Part shown: piece after piece, positions 1 to 10,599 of the stretch
Numbering within the stretch: the stretch's first letter is position 1
Layout of the letters: each line of letters opens with the position of its first letter
The notes under the pieces: model-generated
The model's input: the letters and a program-made list of their open reading frames with translations, nothing else
Told to the model about the DNA's origin: nothing
Databases searched by the model: none
NCBI GenBank assembly: GCA_016946835.1
Contig: JACVTC010000222.1
Location: 1 to 62,000, forward strand
Reading direction: 5' to 3'
Source: Neocallimastix lanati (nom. inval.)
Taxonomy: Eukaryota; Neocallimastigomycota; Neocallimastigomycetes; Neocallimastigales; Neocallimastigaceae
Length of the DNA stretch: 62,000 nt
Translations under genes and position numbers: made by a program

Positions 1-2530
1 ACTTGATTCATGATTATTATAAAAATTTATTATAAAAATTTTATTGAAAAAAAAAAAAAAATTTTTTTTTTAAAAATGAAGTTACAAATAATTTATATTC
101 ATTTTAAGTAAGCGAAACAAATGCTTTTCTAATGATATAAATTTATTTTATTCTAAGTTTACTATTTCATGAGTTATTTCAACCCATATTTCCAACTTGA
201 TCCATGCTTATTATAAAAATTTATTATAAAAATTTTACTGAAAAAATAAAAAAAAAATTTTTTTTTTTAAAAATGATTTTACAAACAATTTATTTTCATT
301 TTAAGTAAGAGAAAACAAATGCATTTCTAATGATATATTATATTTTATTCTACTTTTACTATTTCATGAATTATTTCAACCCATATTCTACACTTGATTC
401 ATGATTATTATAAAAATTTTAGTAAAAAATAAAAAAAAATTTTTTTTTTTTTAAAAATGAAGTTACAAATAATTAATATTCATTTTAAGTAAGAGAAAAC
501 AAATGCTTTTCTAATGATATAATATATTTTATTCTAGGTTTACTATTTCATGATTTATTTCAACCTATATATCCAACTTGATCCATGCTTATTATAAAAT
601 TTATTATAAAATTTTAGTAAAAAATAAAAAAAAAATTTTTTTTTTTTAAAAATGAAGTTACAAATAATTTATATTCATTTTAAGTAAGCGAAAACGAATG
701 CTTTTCTAATTATATAATATATTTTATTTTATGTTTACCATTTCATGAGTTATTTCAACCCATATTTCTAACTTGTTTCATGATTATTATAAAAATTTAT
801 TATAAAAATTTTACTGAGAAAAAAAAAAAATTTTTTTTTTAAAAATGAAGTTACAAATAATTTATTTTCATTTTAAGTAAGTGCAAACAAAAGCTTTTCC
901 AATGATATATTTATTTTTATTTTAAGATTATTATTTCATGAATTATTTCAACCCATATTTCCAACTTGTTTCATGATTATTATAAAAATTTATTATAAAA
1001 ATTTTAGTAAAAAATAAAAAAAAAAATTTTTTTTTTAAAAATGAAGTTACAAATAATTAATATTCATTTTAAAGTAAGCGAAAACAAATGCTTTTCTAAT
1101 GATATAATATATTTTATTCTAGGTTTACTACTTCATGAGTTATATCAACCCATATTTCCAACTTGATCCATGCTTATTATAAAAATTTATTATAAAAATT
1201 TTACTGAAAAAAAAAAAAAAATTTTTTTTATTAAAAATGAAGTTACAAATAATTTATATTCATTTTAAGGTAAGAGAAAACAAATGCTTTTCTATTGATA
1301 TAATTTATTTTATTCTAGGTTTACTATTTCATGAGTTATTTCAACCCATATTTCCAACTTGATCCATGCTTATTATAAAAATTTATTATAAAAATTTTAC
1401 TGAAAAAATAAAAAAAAAAAATTTTTTTTTAAAATGATTTTACAAACAATTTATTTTCATTTTAAGTAAGAGAAAACAAATGCATTTCTAATGATATATT
1501 ATATTTTATTCTACTTTTACTATTTCATGAATTATTTCAACCCATATTTCTAACTTGATTCATGATTATTATAAAAATTTATTATAAAAATTTTAGTAAA
1601 AAATAAAAAAAAAAATTTTTTTTTTAAAAATGAAGTTACAAATAATTAATATTCATTTTAAGTAAGAGAAAACAAATGCTTTTTCTAATGATATATTATA
1701 TTTTATTCTACTTTTACTATTTCATGAATTATTTCAACCCATATTTCTAACTTGATTCATGATTATTATAAAAATTTATTATAAAAATTTTAGTAAAAAA
1801 TAAAAAAAAAATTTTTTTTTTAAAAATGAAGTTACAAATAATTAATATTCATTTTATGTAAGAGAAAATAAATGCTTTTCTAATGATATAATATATTTTA
1901 TTCTAGGTTTACTACTTCATGAGTTATATCAACCCATATTTCCAACTTGATCCATGCTTATTATAAAATTTATTATAAAAATTTTACTGAAAAATAAAAA
2001 AAAAATTTTTTTTTTTAAAAATGAAGTTACAAATAATTTATATTCATTTTAAGTAAGTGAAAACAAATGCTTTTCTAATGATATATTTATTTTTATTTTA
2101 AGATTATTATTTCATGAGTTATTTCAACCCATATTTCCAACTTGATTCATGATTATTATAAAAATTATTATAAAAATTTTACTGAAAAAAAAAAAAAAAA
2201 AATTTTTTTTTTAAAAATGAAGTTACAAATAATTTATATTCATTTTAAGTAAGCTCAAACAAATACATTTCTAATGATATAATATATTTTATTCTAGGTT
2301 TACTATTCATGAGTTATTTCAACCTATATATCCAACTTTGATCCATGCTTATTATAAAAATTTATTATAAAAATTATACTGAAAAAAAAAAAAAAAAATT
2401 TTTTTTTTTTAAAAATGAAGTTACAAACAATTTATTTTCATTTAAAATTAGCGAAAAAAAAAAGCTTTTCTAATGATATAATTTATTTTATTCTAGGTTT
2501 ACTATTCATGAATTATTTCATCGTATATAC
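1..2530. repeat. ~195-bp AT-rich satellite, about 13 tandem copies
   Basis: The landmark CTTGATTCATG/CTTGATCCATG recurs near 1, 196, 391, 578, 772, 964, 1160, 1357, 1555, 1750, 1948, 2139 and 2336, a period of 187-198 bp. Each unit contains an A-run meeting a T-run (a self-complementary core), then AAAATGAAGTTACAAATAATT, a GTAAGnGAAAAC box, TTTTCTAATGATATA and ATTTCAACCCATATT. Copies differ by scattered substitutions and by homopolymer length. The array runs off the left edge, so its full size is unknown. No coding potential was seen. Confidence 0.95.
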
Positions 2531-2940
2531 AATATTATTTCAGGGTTAATAATTAAAATTAATTATAAAATTTTTGAAAAAATTAAAAAAATACTTGAAT
2601 AATTTTAAAATTTAGTTGCGATGAATTCAACGTTTAATATAATAAAACCCTATTTATTGTGCATCTAGTGATATATTATTTTCATTTATTCGTTAAAAAT
2701 TTAAAAAGTTATAAAACTTCAAATCTCAAAACTATCTATATGTATTATTAATAATTTAATAAAAATAACCCTAAGTTTAAACAAATATTTGAATATCTTG
2801 AAAATTTAGTTGTGAAGGGTTCAACATTTAATGAAATATACATTTAATTGATAAGCATCTTATAATATAATTTTAATTTGTTCGTTAGTTATTTCAATAA
2901 TTGTAAACCATTAAATCTCAACACTATTTTTTGAAACACA
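2531..2940. repeat. Two diverged satellite-edge monomers
   Basis: The segment from about 2593 and that from about 2786 resemble each other: both have TTGAATA, AAAATTTAGTTG, a TTCAACnTTTAAT box, and later TTCGTTA and AAATCTCAA. They are about 193 bp apart, the same period as the adjoining satellite, although sequence identity to it is low. I read them as old monomers at the array edge. Confidence 0.6.
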
Positions 2941-3147
2941 CACACATACAAACAAATAAAAAAAAAAAAAAAAAACCAAAACAAAAAAACAAAAAAACAA
3001 ACAAAAAAAAAAAATAAATTTTAATTTTTCATAAACAAGTAATATTGTATTTTCAAATAATATATTATTATATGCCTTTTTATTATATTATTTAAATAAA
3101 ATTTGAATCTTTATTAATTTTTAAATAAAATATCTAAGTCTAAAATC

Positions 3148-3185
<38 letters not shown>

Positions 3186-3960
3186 ATAAATAAAAAAAAT
3201 GAAATATATAATTTAGTTTCTTTTAAAATAATTATATTAGAACTATAAAAATATATCATTTAATTACTATAAAAAAGAAATTATTTGTAAAGTGAGTGAC
3301 CTTTAATTATTTATTCTTTTTATTTTTGATTTAAAAAATATTTAATATTTAAATATATATAAAAAAATATTATATTTAAAAAATTATTATTAATAATTAA
3401 GAAAAATTATTTAATTTTATTTTTTTTTTATAAAAATTATTAAAATACATATTTTATGTTATTATAAAGTTTTGACATTATTTTTTTTATAAAAAAGTAC
3501 TTTTATATTTTCTTTTTTATCATTATAGGTTTATTTTATTATGTTTTGAATACTAAATGATTAATTAAATATTAATCTTCAAAATCCTTTATAAAAATAT
3601 TGTTAGTAATAAATATTAATATACTAAATAAATATATATAATATTTAAAGCTTAATAATTCTTGAAATAAAAATGGTAGTACAATAAATAATATATCTTT
3701 TAAATAATATTTCTTAAATGTTTATTTTATTAAAGAATGAATATTTAATAATTAATATTTAAATAAATATTCATCTTATTAATAATAATTATGAATAATA
3801 AAAAATAGTAATAATATTAAAAGTTATGTACCTCTTGAAATAAAAATAATAAAATAATAAATAACATTTTATTTTATTTATTTACATTTATTACTTTTTT
3901 TATCAAAATATAAATATTTATTGATTATTATTATTAATTTTACTTATATTTTATATATCC
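2941..3960. other. AT-rich DNA, no gene seen
   Basis: An A/C-rich low-complexity patch (about 2935-3015) is followed by a T run of about 31 at 3150-3181 and by featureless AT-rich sequence. No open frame of interest and no recognisable element. Confidence 0.7.
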
Positions 3961-4575
3961 ACTAATTTCAATAACCCAAAAAATTTCTTTGACCTTAAAT
4001 CTTCTTTGACCCTAAATTTTTCAATAACCCAAAAAATTTTCTTTGACCTTAAATTTTCTTTGACCTTAAATTTTCTTTGACCCTAAATTTTTCAATAACC
4101 CAAAAAAATTTTTTGACCTAAAAATTTCTTTGACCCTAATTTTTTCAATAACCCAAAAAAATTTTTTGACCTAAAAATTTTTTGACTCTAAATTCTCTTT
4201 GACCCTAAATTTTTCAATAACCCAAAAAAATTTTTTGACCTAAAAAATTCTTTGACCCTAAATTTTTCAATAACCCAAAAAAATTTTTTGACCCTAAATT
4301 TTTCAATAACCCAAAAAAATTTTTTGACCTAAAAAATTCTTTGACCCTAAATTTTTCAATAAACCAAAAAAATTTTTTGACCCTAAATTTTTCAATAACC
4401 CAAAAAAATTTTTTGACCTAAAAAATTTTTTGACCTAAAAATTTTTTGACCTAAAAAATTCTTTGACCCTAAATTTTTCAATAAACCAAAAAAATTTTTT
4501 GACCTAAAAAATTCTTTGACCCTAAATTTTTCAATACCCCCAAAAATTTTTTTGACCTAAAAATTTCTAAAGAGA
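3961..4575. repeat. Minisatellite with TTTGACCCTAAATTTTTCAATAACCC units
   Basis: Irregular tandem units alternate two modules, TTTGACC(C/T)TAAA and TTTTTCAATAACCCAAAAAA, giving composite units of roughly 35-55 bp. More than a dozen GACC modules are visible. CCCTAA appears within the unit but is never consecutive, so this is not a telomere array. Confidence 0.9.
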
Positions 4576-5671
4576 AAGTTGTATTTCAAAATGTATCATA
4601 AATTAAATCAAATATATATTTAATATTTTATTTAATTTTAAAGATATATTTTTATTTTTTTTATAAAATAAAATAATAATATTTAGTATTACTTAATTTT
4701 AAATATATATATTTATTTTTTTTATTTATAATAATTTATTCTTTTCCTTTTTTTTTATAAAATAAAAAAAGAAATAAGTAAATAAAAATTATATATAAAT
4801 AAATAATAAATAATAAATAAAAAAATAAATAATAAATAATAAATAAAAAAATAAATAATAAATAAAAATAATAAATAATAAATAATTAAATAATAAGTAA
4901 TAAATAAGTAATAAAAAATAATAAATAATAAATAATAAATAATTAATAATTAAATAATAAATAAATAAATAATAATTAAATAATTAAATAATTAAATAAT
5001 AAATAATAAATAAATGCTACAAAAAAAAAAAATTAAATAAAAAAATAATAAAATAAAAAAATATATATATTTATAAATTATTTTAATTGTTAATTTCTTA
5101 TTAATTATTTTTATATAATTTATTCGTGGTTATGTACATTAGATATTATTTTATTTTTTAATTATTTAATAATTTTTATAGTTAAAGATTTAAATATTTT
5201 TATAATCCTAAATGTAGATTAATTATATTGTGTTTAATAAAATACTATTTGATTTTATTTTTTAGTATAAATAATATTTTTATTTATTTTTATTTTTTTT
5301 TATTCCTTAAAAAAATTAATCATCTAATGTACTCTAAAATAAACTATAATTAAATATTGTTCATTAATATTTTATATTTATTTTTTATCTATATATTAAT
5401 ATAATAATTAAAAAAAAAAAAAAAGTTTTTTCTTTTCAGCTTTAAAATTAAATTTTGATTAAAAAATTTAAAAAATTAAGTTTTTAAAAAAATGGCATAT
5501 CCGAAATTTTATTTTATAATTAATTTAATATAAATCTATAATTAAATTAAAAATTTAAATTTTTTTGGACCAATCGATTTTTAAATAGAAAAATTTTTCT
5601 ACTTTGACAAATAAAACCCGCTTTTGCTAAGGGGGTGGTCATTTTTTTTGGTTTTTTATCTATGTGATGGG

Positions 5672-5706
<35 letters not shown>

Positions 5707-5840
5707 AATAAAATAAAATTATATAATTATTAAAATTTTAAATAGCGAAATAAAATTTTTGATTGTGGGTTTTTTTTTGGGATAATAATTATTTTTGGTG
5801 CATAGATAATATTTATTTTTTTTTTTAATTTTTTTTTTCT
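4576..5840. other. AT-rich spacer with AAATAAT microsatellite
   Basis: About 4780-5030 is a degenerate AAATAATAAAT microsatellite, and about 5670-5705 is a long A run. A slightly less AT-rich stretch at 5570-5660 (containing GACAAATAAAACCCGCTTTT) is not obviously coding. Nothing else recognised. Confidence 0.7.
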
Positions 5841-6101
5841 TATTGCAAGCTTTTTACTTTGTAAAAAGTTTAACTTTAGAAAGATAAAAGAAATAAATAT
5901 TTTTCTTTCTTTCTTTCTTTTTTTTTTTTTTATTAATTTTTTTTATTATTTTTATTTTAAATTATTTTATTTTAAAAATAAAATAAAAATAAAAATAAAA
6001 AAAAAAAAAATTAAAAAATGTTGAGAGGAAGAGGGGAAAATTTTTCTTTTTCTTTTTTTTCTATTTTAGAAAAATAAAAGAAATAAATATTTTTCTTTCT
6101 T

Positions 6102-6138
<37 letters not shown>

Positions 6139-6944
6139 TTTTTTATTTTTATTTTAAATTATTTTATTTTAAAAATAAAATAAAAATAAAAATAAAAAAA
6201 AAATTAAAAAATGATGAAAGGAAGAGGGGAATTTTTTCTTTTTTCTTTTCTATTTTAGAAAAATAAAAGAAATAAATATTTTTCTTTTTTCTTTCTTTTT
6301 TTTTTTTTTATTTTTTTTTTATTTTTATTTTAAAAATAAAATAAAATAAAATTAAAAAAAAAAAAAAAATTAAAAAATGATGAAAGGAAGAGGGGAATTT
6401 TTTTCTTTTTTCTTTTCTATTTTAGAAAAATAAAAGAAATAAATATTTTTCTTTTTTCTTTCTTTTTTTTTTTTTTAATTTTTTTTTATTTTTATTTTAA
6501 ATTATTTTATTTTAAAAATAAAATAAAAATAAAAATAAAAAAAAAATTAAAAAATGATGAAAGGAAGAGGGGAATTTTTTCTTTTTTCTTTTCTATTTTA
6601 GAAAAATAAAAGAAATAAATATTTTTCTTTTTTCTTTCTTTTTTTTTTTTTTATTTTTTTTTTATTTTTATTTTAAAAATAAAATAAAATAAAATTAAAA
6701 AAAAAAAAAAAATTAAAAAATGATGAAAGGAAGAGGGGAATTTTTTTCTTTTTTCTTTTCTATTTTAGAAAAATAAACGAAATAATATTTTTCTTTTTTC
6801 TTTCTTTTTTTTTTTATTTTTTTTTTTTTTATTTTTATTTTAAATTATTTTTTAAAAAAAAATAAATTAAATTAAAAAATGATGAAAGGAAGAGGGAAAT
6901 TTTTTTCTTTTTTTTTTTCTACTTTAGAAAGATAAAAGAAATAA

Positions 6945-6985
<41 letters not shown>

Positions 6986-7250
6986 TAATTTTTTTATTAT
7001 TTTTATTTTAAATTATTTTTAAAAAAAAAATAAAATAAAAATAAAAATAAAAAAAATTAAAAAATGATGAAATGGAAGAAGGAAATTTTTTTTTTCTATT
7101 TTAGAAAGATAAAAAGAAAAAATATTTTTCCTTCATTTTTATTTTAATTTTTTATTTTTATTTTTAATTATTTTTTTTAAAGAATAAAATAAAATAAAAA
7201 TAAAAAAAAAGTGATGAGAGGGAGGAGATGAATTTTTTTTTTCTTTTTTT
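5841..7250. repeat. ~160-190-bp hairpin-rich satellite, about 8 copies
   Basis: The landmark GAAGAGGGGAA (and variants) recurs at about 6029, 6221, 6387, 6564, 6730 and 6889, with weaker copies near 7075 and 7221. Each unit has TTTTAGAAAAATAAAAGAAATAAATATTT split around a CTTTCTTTT tract. A long T/A palindrome follows (TTTTTATTTTTATTTTAAA facing its complement), then TTAAAAAATGATGAAAGG. The middle units are nearly identical and the right end decays. Confidence 0.9.
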
Positions 7251-8264
7251 AATTGTAAAAGGCTAAAATTTTAGAAAATTAAAAACAATAATATATATGT
7301 TTTTTATTTAAAAAAAATAAGAAAGAAAGAAAGAAAGGAAAAAAAAATAAAAGAATATAAGAATTTTTTTTTGCTATCCTTTTTTTGCTTATTAAAAGGC
7401 TAAATTTTAGAAAGATAGAAAAAATAATATTTTTTATTATGGTTTTTTCTTTCTTTCATTTTTATTAAAAAAAAAAAAAAAATAAAATAAAAAAATTAAA
7501 TAAAATAAAAAAAATTAAACATTATGGGAAGAAGTATTTTTTTATTATATGTAAATTAATTAATTTTTTTTCAAAAATTATTTATTTAAAAAAAGGTCAT
7601 GAAATGAGTATAACTATCTTTTTTTTATTAAAGACCTTATAATTTTAAATGTCTTAAATTTATTTTAAAAAAGTTTTACTTTAAAATATGGATAACCCAT
7701 TTTTTATTTTTAAAAATAATTATTAAAAAAAAAATAATTAAAAGTTATAAATTAAAGAATCATAAATAAATAATTATTAACGTTTTTTAAAATTATAAAT
7801 TAAAGAATCATAAATAAATAATTATTAACGTTTATTAAAATTATAAATATTAAAGAATCATAAATAATAATAAACATTTATTAAAATTATAAATAATAAA
7901 ATAAATTATATAATAGATAATAAATATAATACCTAAATAATACCAAAATATCAATATATATAACTAATAATAAAATTTATACAAAATTTTCATTTTAATA
8001 TGATAATTTTAATATTTATATTAATATATATTGATTGGATTAATGTTTAATTTATAAATAACAAATAGTATTTTTTTTAATGCTATTTTCATTGTATTAT
8101 AACTATAATTTATTAATATTTAATTATGAAATTTAATTAATTATTAATTTTTAAATAACTATATTAAAATATTTTATTTATTAGTTTTTGTTTAATATTT
8201 AAATTATTATTATTTAAAAAACTTTTTTTTTTTTTTTTTGATTAGATTTTTATTACTATATAAC

Positions 8265-8297
<33 letters not shown>

Positions 8298-8313
8298 AAA
8301 AAAAAAGAAGCAA

Positions 8314-8351
<38 letters not shown>

Positions 8352-8969
8352 AAAAAAAGAAGCAAAGCAAAAAAAATATATATATATATATATATATATA
8401 TTATTTTTTTTTTAAATTTATAAAATATGAAAAACTTATATAAAATTAATTACTTTTAATTCAGTTTTAAATTTTAAAAAATAATTTTAATTTAGTTTTA
8501 CGAAATTATTTGAAATTATTAATTAAAAATTTATATTATATAAAATAAAAGCGTTTGTTCTATTGTTTATTGTCATTATTTATTTATTTTTAAATATTGT
8601 TTAAAATAATAGTTTTATAATTATATTGTTTTTATATTTGCATCATCCCTTTGATAAAACAAAATAATAAATAAATTATTTTAAAAACAAATAAATTTTT
8701 ATGAATCCGTTTTTTTATTTTATTTTATTTTATTAATATAAATAAATTATTTTAAATAAAAGAATAAATCCCTTTGTATTAAAATGTAAATTAAAAGTGG
8801 ACCTATAATATTTTGTTTTATTTTATAATATTTTGTTTTATTTTTTTAATAATAAAGAAATTTAGAGTATAAATATCTTTTGTTTTTTTTTAAAATATTT
8901 TTTCCGTATTAATGAGTATTCGTTTGCAATATTCATTATATCAAAATAAAATAAAATATATTTAAATAA
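7251..8969. other. AT-rich spacer with simple repeats
   Basis: A short tandem duplication (AAATTATAAATTAAAGAATCATAAATAAATAATTATTAACG type) lies around 7740-7870. An A-rich stretch at 8265-8376 contains GAAGCAAAGCAAAA twice, followed by a TA run at 8377-8402. Open frames here are translations of homopolymers. No gene seen. Confidence 0.7.
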
Positions 8970-9405
8970 TTCGCCCAGAATTCAGGTTTTTTAACCTGTT
9001 TTCTGGAATGTCTTTAAACTCTTCCAGTTGACACTTTTGTTAGCTGGACTCTTTTTGATTTAAACTCCGGTTCTCACTTTTGATTACTGGAATGTAATCT
9101 CTCCGGTTTCCTTTTGGAATGATTTTTTGGTTCCTTTTGGTTTTCAGGATTTCTGTTGTCTTGCTGAACTCTCCGGTTTACTCTTTGTTGGTTTGCTGGA
9201 TTCTCTTTCGGTTATTCTTCTGGTTACTTGATTGGTTGTTGGATTCTCGTTTGCTTATTCTCCAGGGTACTCCTTTGATTCAGAGTTCTTGTCTTTTAGT
9301 TCTCTTGTCTATTCTTTGGGTTATTCTGGATTCTTTGGATCCCTTTTTTTGGTTCTCGGTTCTCCGACCTTACCTTCTTGGGATGTATTTTCTTTATTCT
9401 CTATG
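8970..9405. other. CT/GT-rich block of unusual composition
   Basis: Far less AT-rich than everything around it, and rich on the plus strand in GGTT, TTCT, CTGGATTCT and CTCCGG words. The degenerate words suggest diverged short repeats. Short open frames exist (for example 9119-9406), but the amino-acid composition is only L/F/S/W from the base bias and looks non-coding. It lies directly upstream of the duplicated segment and LINE, so it could be retroelement 5' sequence. This is inference. Confidence 0.5.
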
Positions 9406-9581
9406 ATTGTTATAATAATTAACAATACTTTTAATTAATTATTATTTATTTAATAATTAATTATTTTATTATTATAATAATCTATTTAATAAACTTATGT
9501 ATAATTGTTATTATTTATATAATAACAATATTTTTTAATCAAAATTGTTTGATTATTATTTCTCATAATAATAATCTTCTA
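9406..9581. other. AT-rich small-palindrome stretch
   Basis: AT-rich sequence full of small ATTATTATT/AATAATAAT palindromes leads into the duplication that starts at 9582. No gene seen. Confidence 0.6.
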
Positions 9582-10599
9582 TAAAATCATGTATTAATTA
9601 TTATTATTTTCATAATAATAATAATTTTCTATTTTAAAATGTATTATTTATTAACTCATGTATTAATTATTATTTCTCATAATAATTATAAACTCATGTA
9701 TTAATTATTATTTTTATAATAATATTAATTCTTAAAGATTGTATTAATTATTATTTTACAATAATAATTACTTAATATTTAAAGTTATTATTCGCTTGCT
9801 ATAATTATTATTATTTTCTTAATAATAATTCTCTAGAATAGTATAGAATTCTTTGTTACAAATAGAATAGTTTAAAAATCTTAGAATAGATTTTAATATC
9901 TAAAATAAAAATCTTATTTTCTATTATTATTTGTTTAAAATAATAATAGTCGCTAGAATAGTTTAATAATTAAACTTCTTGAAAATCAATAATGATTTTT
10001 CTTAAATTATATATACATTAATAATGTATTAACTATTTTGATTAATTTTATTAAATAAAATTATAACGTTTAAAACCTAACCCCTAACCCTAAAATCATG
10101 TATTAATTATTATTATTTTCATAATAATAATAATTTTCTATTTTAAAATGTATTATTTATTAACTCATGTATTAATTATTATTTCTCATAATAATTATAA
10201 ACTCATGTATTAATTATTATTTTTATAATAATATTAATTCTTAAAGATTGTATTAATTATTATTTTACAATAATAATTACTTAATATTTAAAGTTATTAT
10301 TCGCTTGCTATAATTATTATTATTTTCTTAATAATAATTCTCTAGAATAGTATAGAATTCTTTGTTACAAATAGAATAGTTTAAAAATCTTAGAATAGAT
10401 TTTAATATCTAAAATAAAAATCTTATTTTCTATTATTATTTGTTTAAAATAATAATAGTCGCTAGAATAGTTTAATAATTAAACTTCTTGAAAATCAATA
10501 ATGATTTTTCTTAAATTATATATACATTAATAATGTATTAACTATTTTGATTAATTTTATTAAATAAAATTATAACGTTTAAAACCTAACCCCTAGCTT
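9582..10599. repeat. 509-bp direct tandem duplication
   Basis: Copy 1 (9582-10090) and copy 2 (10091-10599) are essentially identical at an offset of 509, for example TTATAACGTTTAAAACCTAAC at 10061 and 10570. Each copy is built of short palindromic modules (ATTAATTATTATT..AATAATAATT) and ends in AACCTAACCCCTA. In copy 1 the end reads on as CCTAACCCCTAACCCTAAAA into copy 2. In copy 2 it passes straight into the LINE reading frame. Confidence 0.93.
10072..10097. repeat. Interstitial telomere-like CCCTAA sequence
   Basis: CCTAACCCCTAACCCTAAAA sits exactly at the junction of the two 509-bp copies. It holds two to three degenerate CCCTAA units. A shorter version (CCTAACCCCTAG) ends copy 2 at about 10586-10596. 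Confidence 0.6.

Noticed and set aside
1-2530. CRISPR array
   Set aside because: The whole 195-bp unit is conserved; there are no short repeats separated by unique spacers, and the context is eukaryotic.
3961-4575. Telomere array
   Set aside because: CCCTAA occurs only once per 35-55-bp unit and is not consecutive.
8238-8423. 61-residue Lys-rich ORF
   Set aside because: Translation of A-runs and a TA repeat; no protein-like composition.
9119-9438. Hydrophobic ORFs in the CT-rich block
   Set aside because: Two overlapping frames both look hydrophobic because of T-rich codons; no conserved motif.
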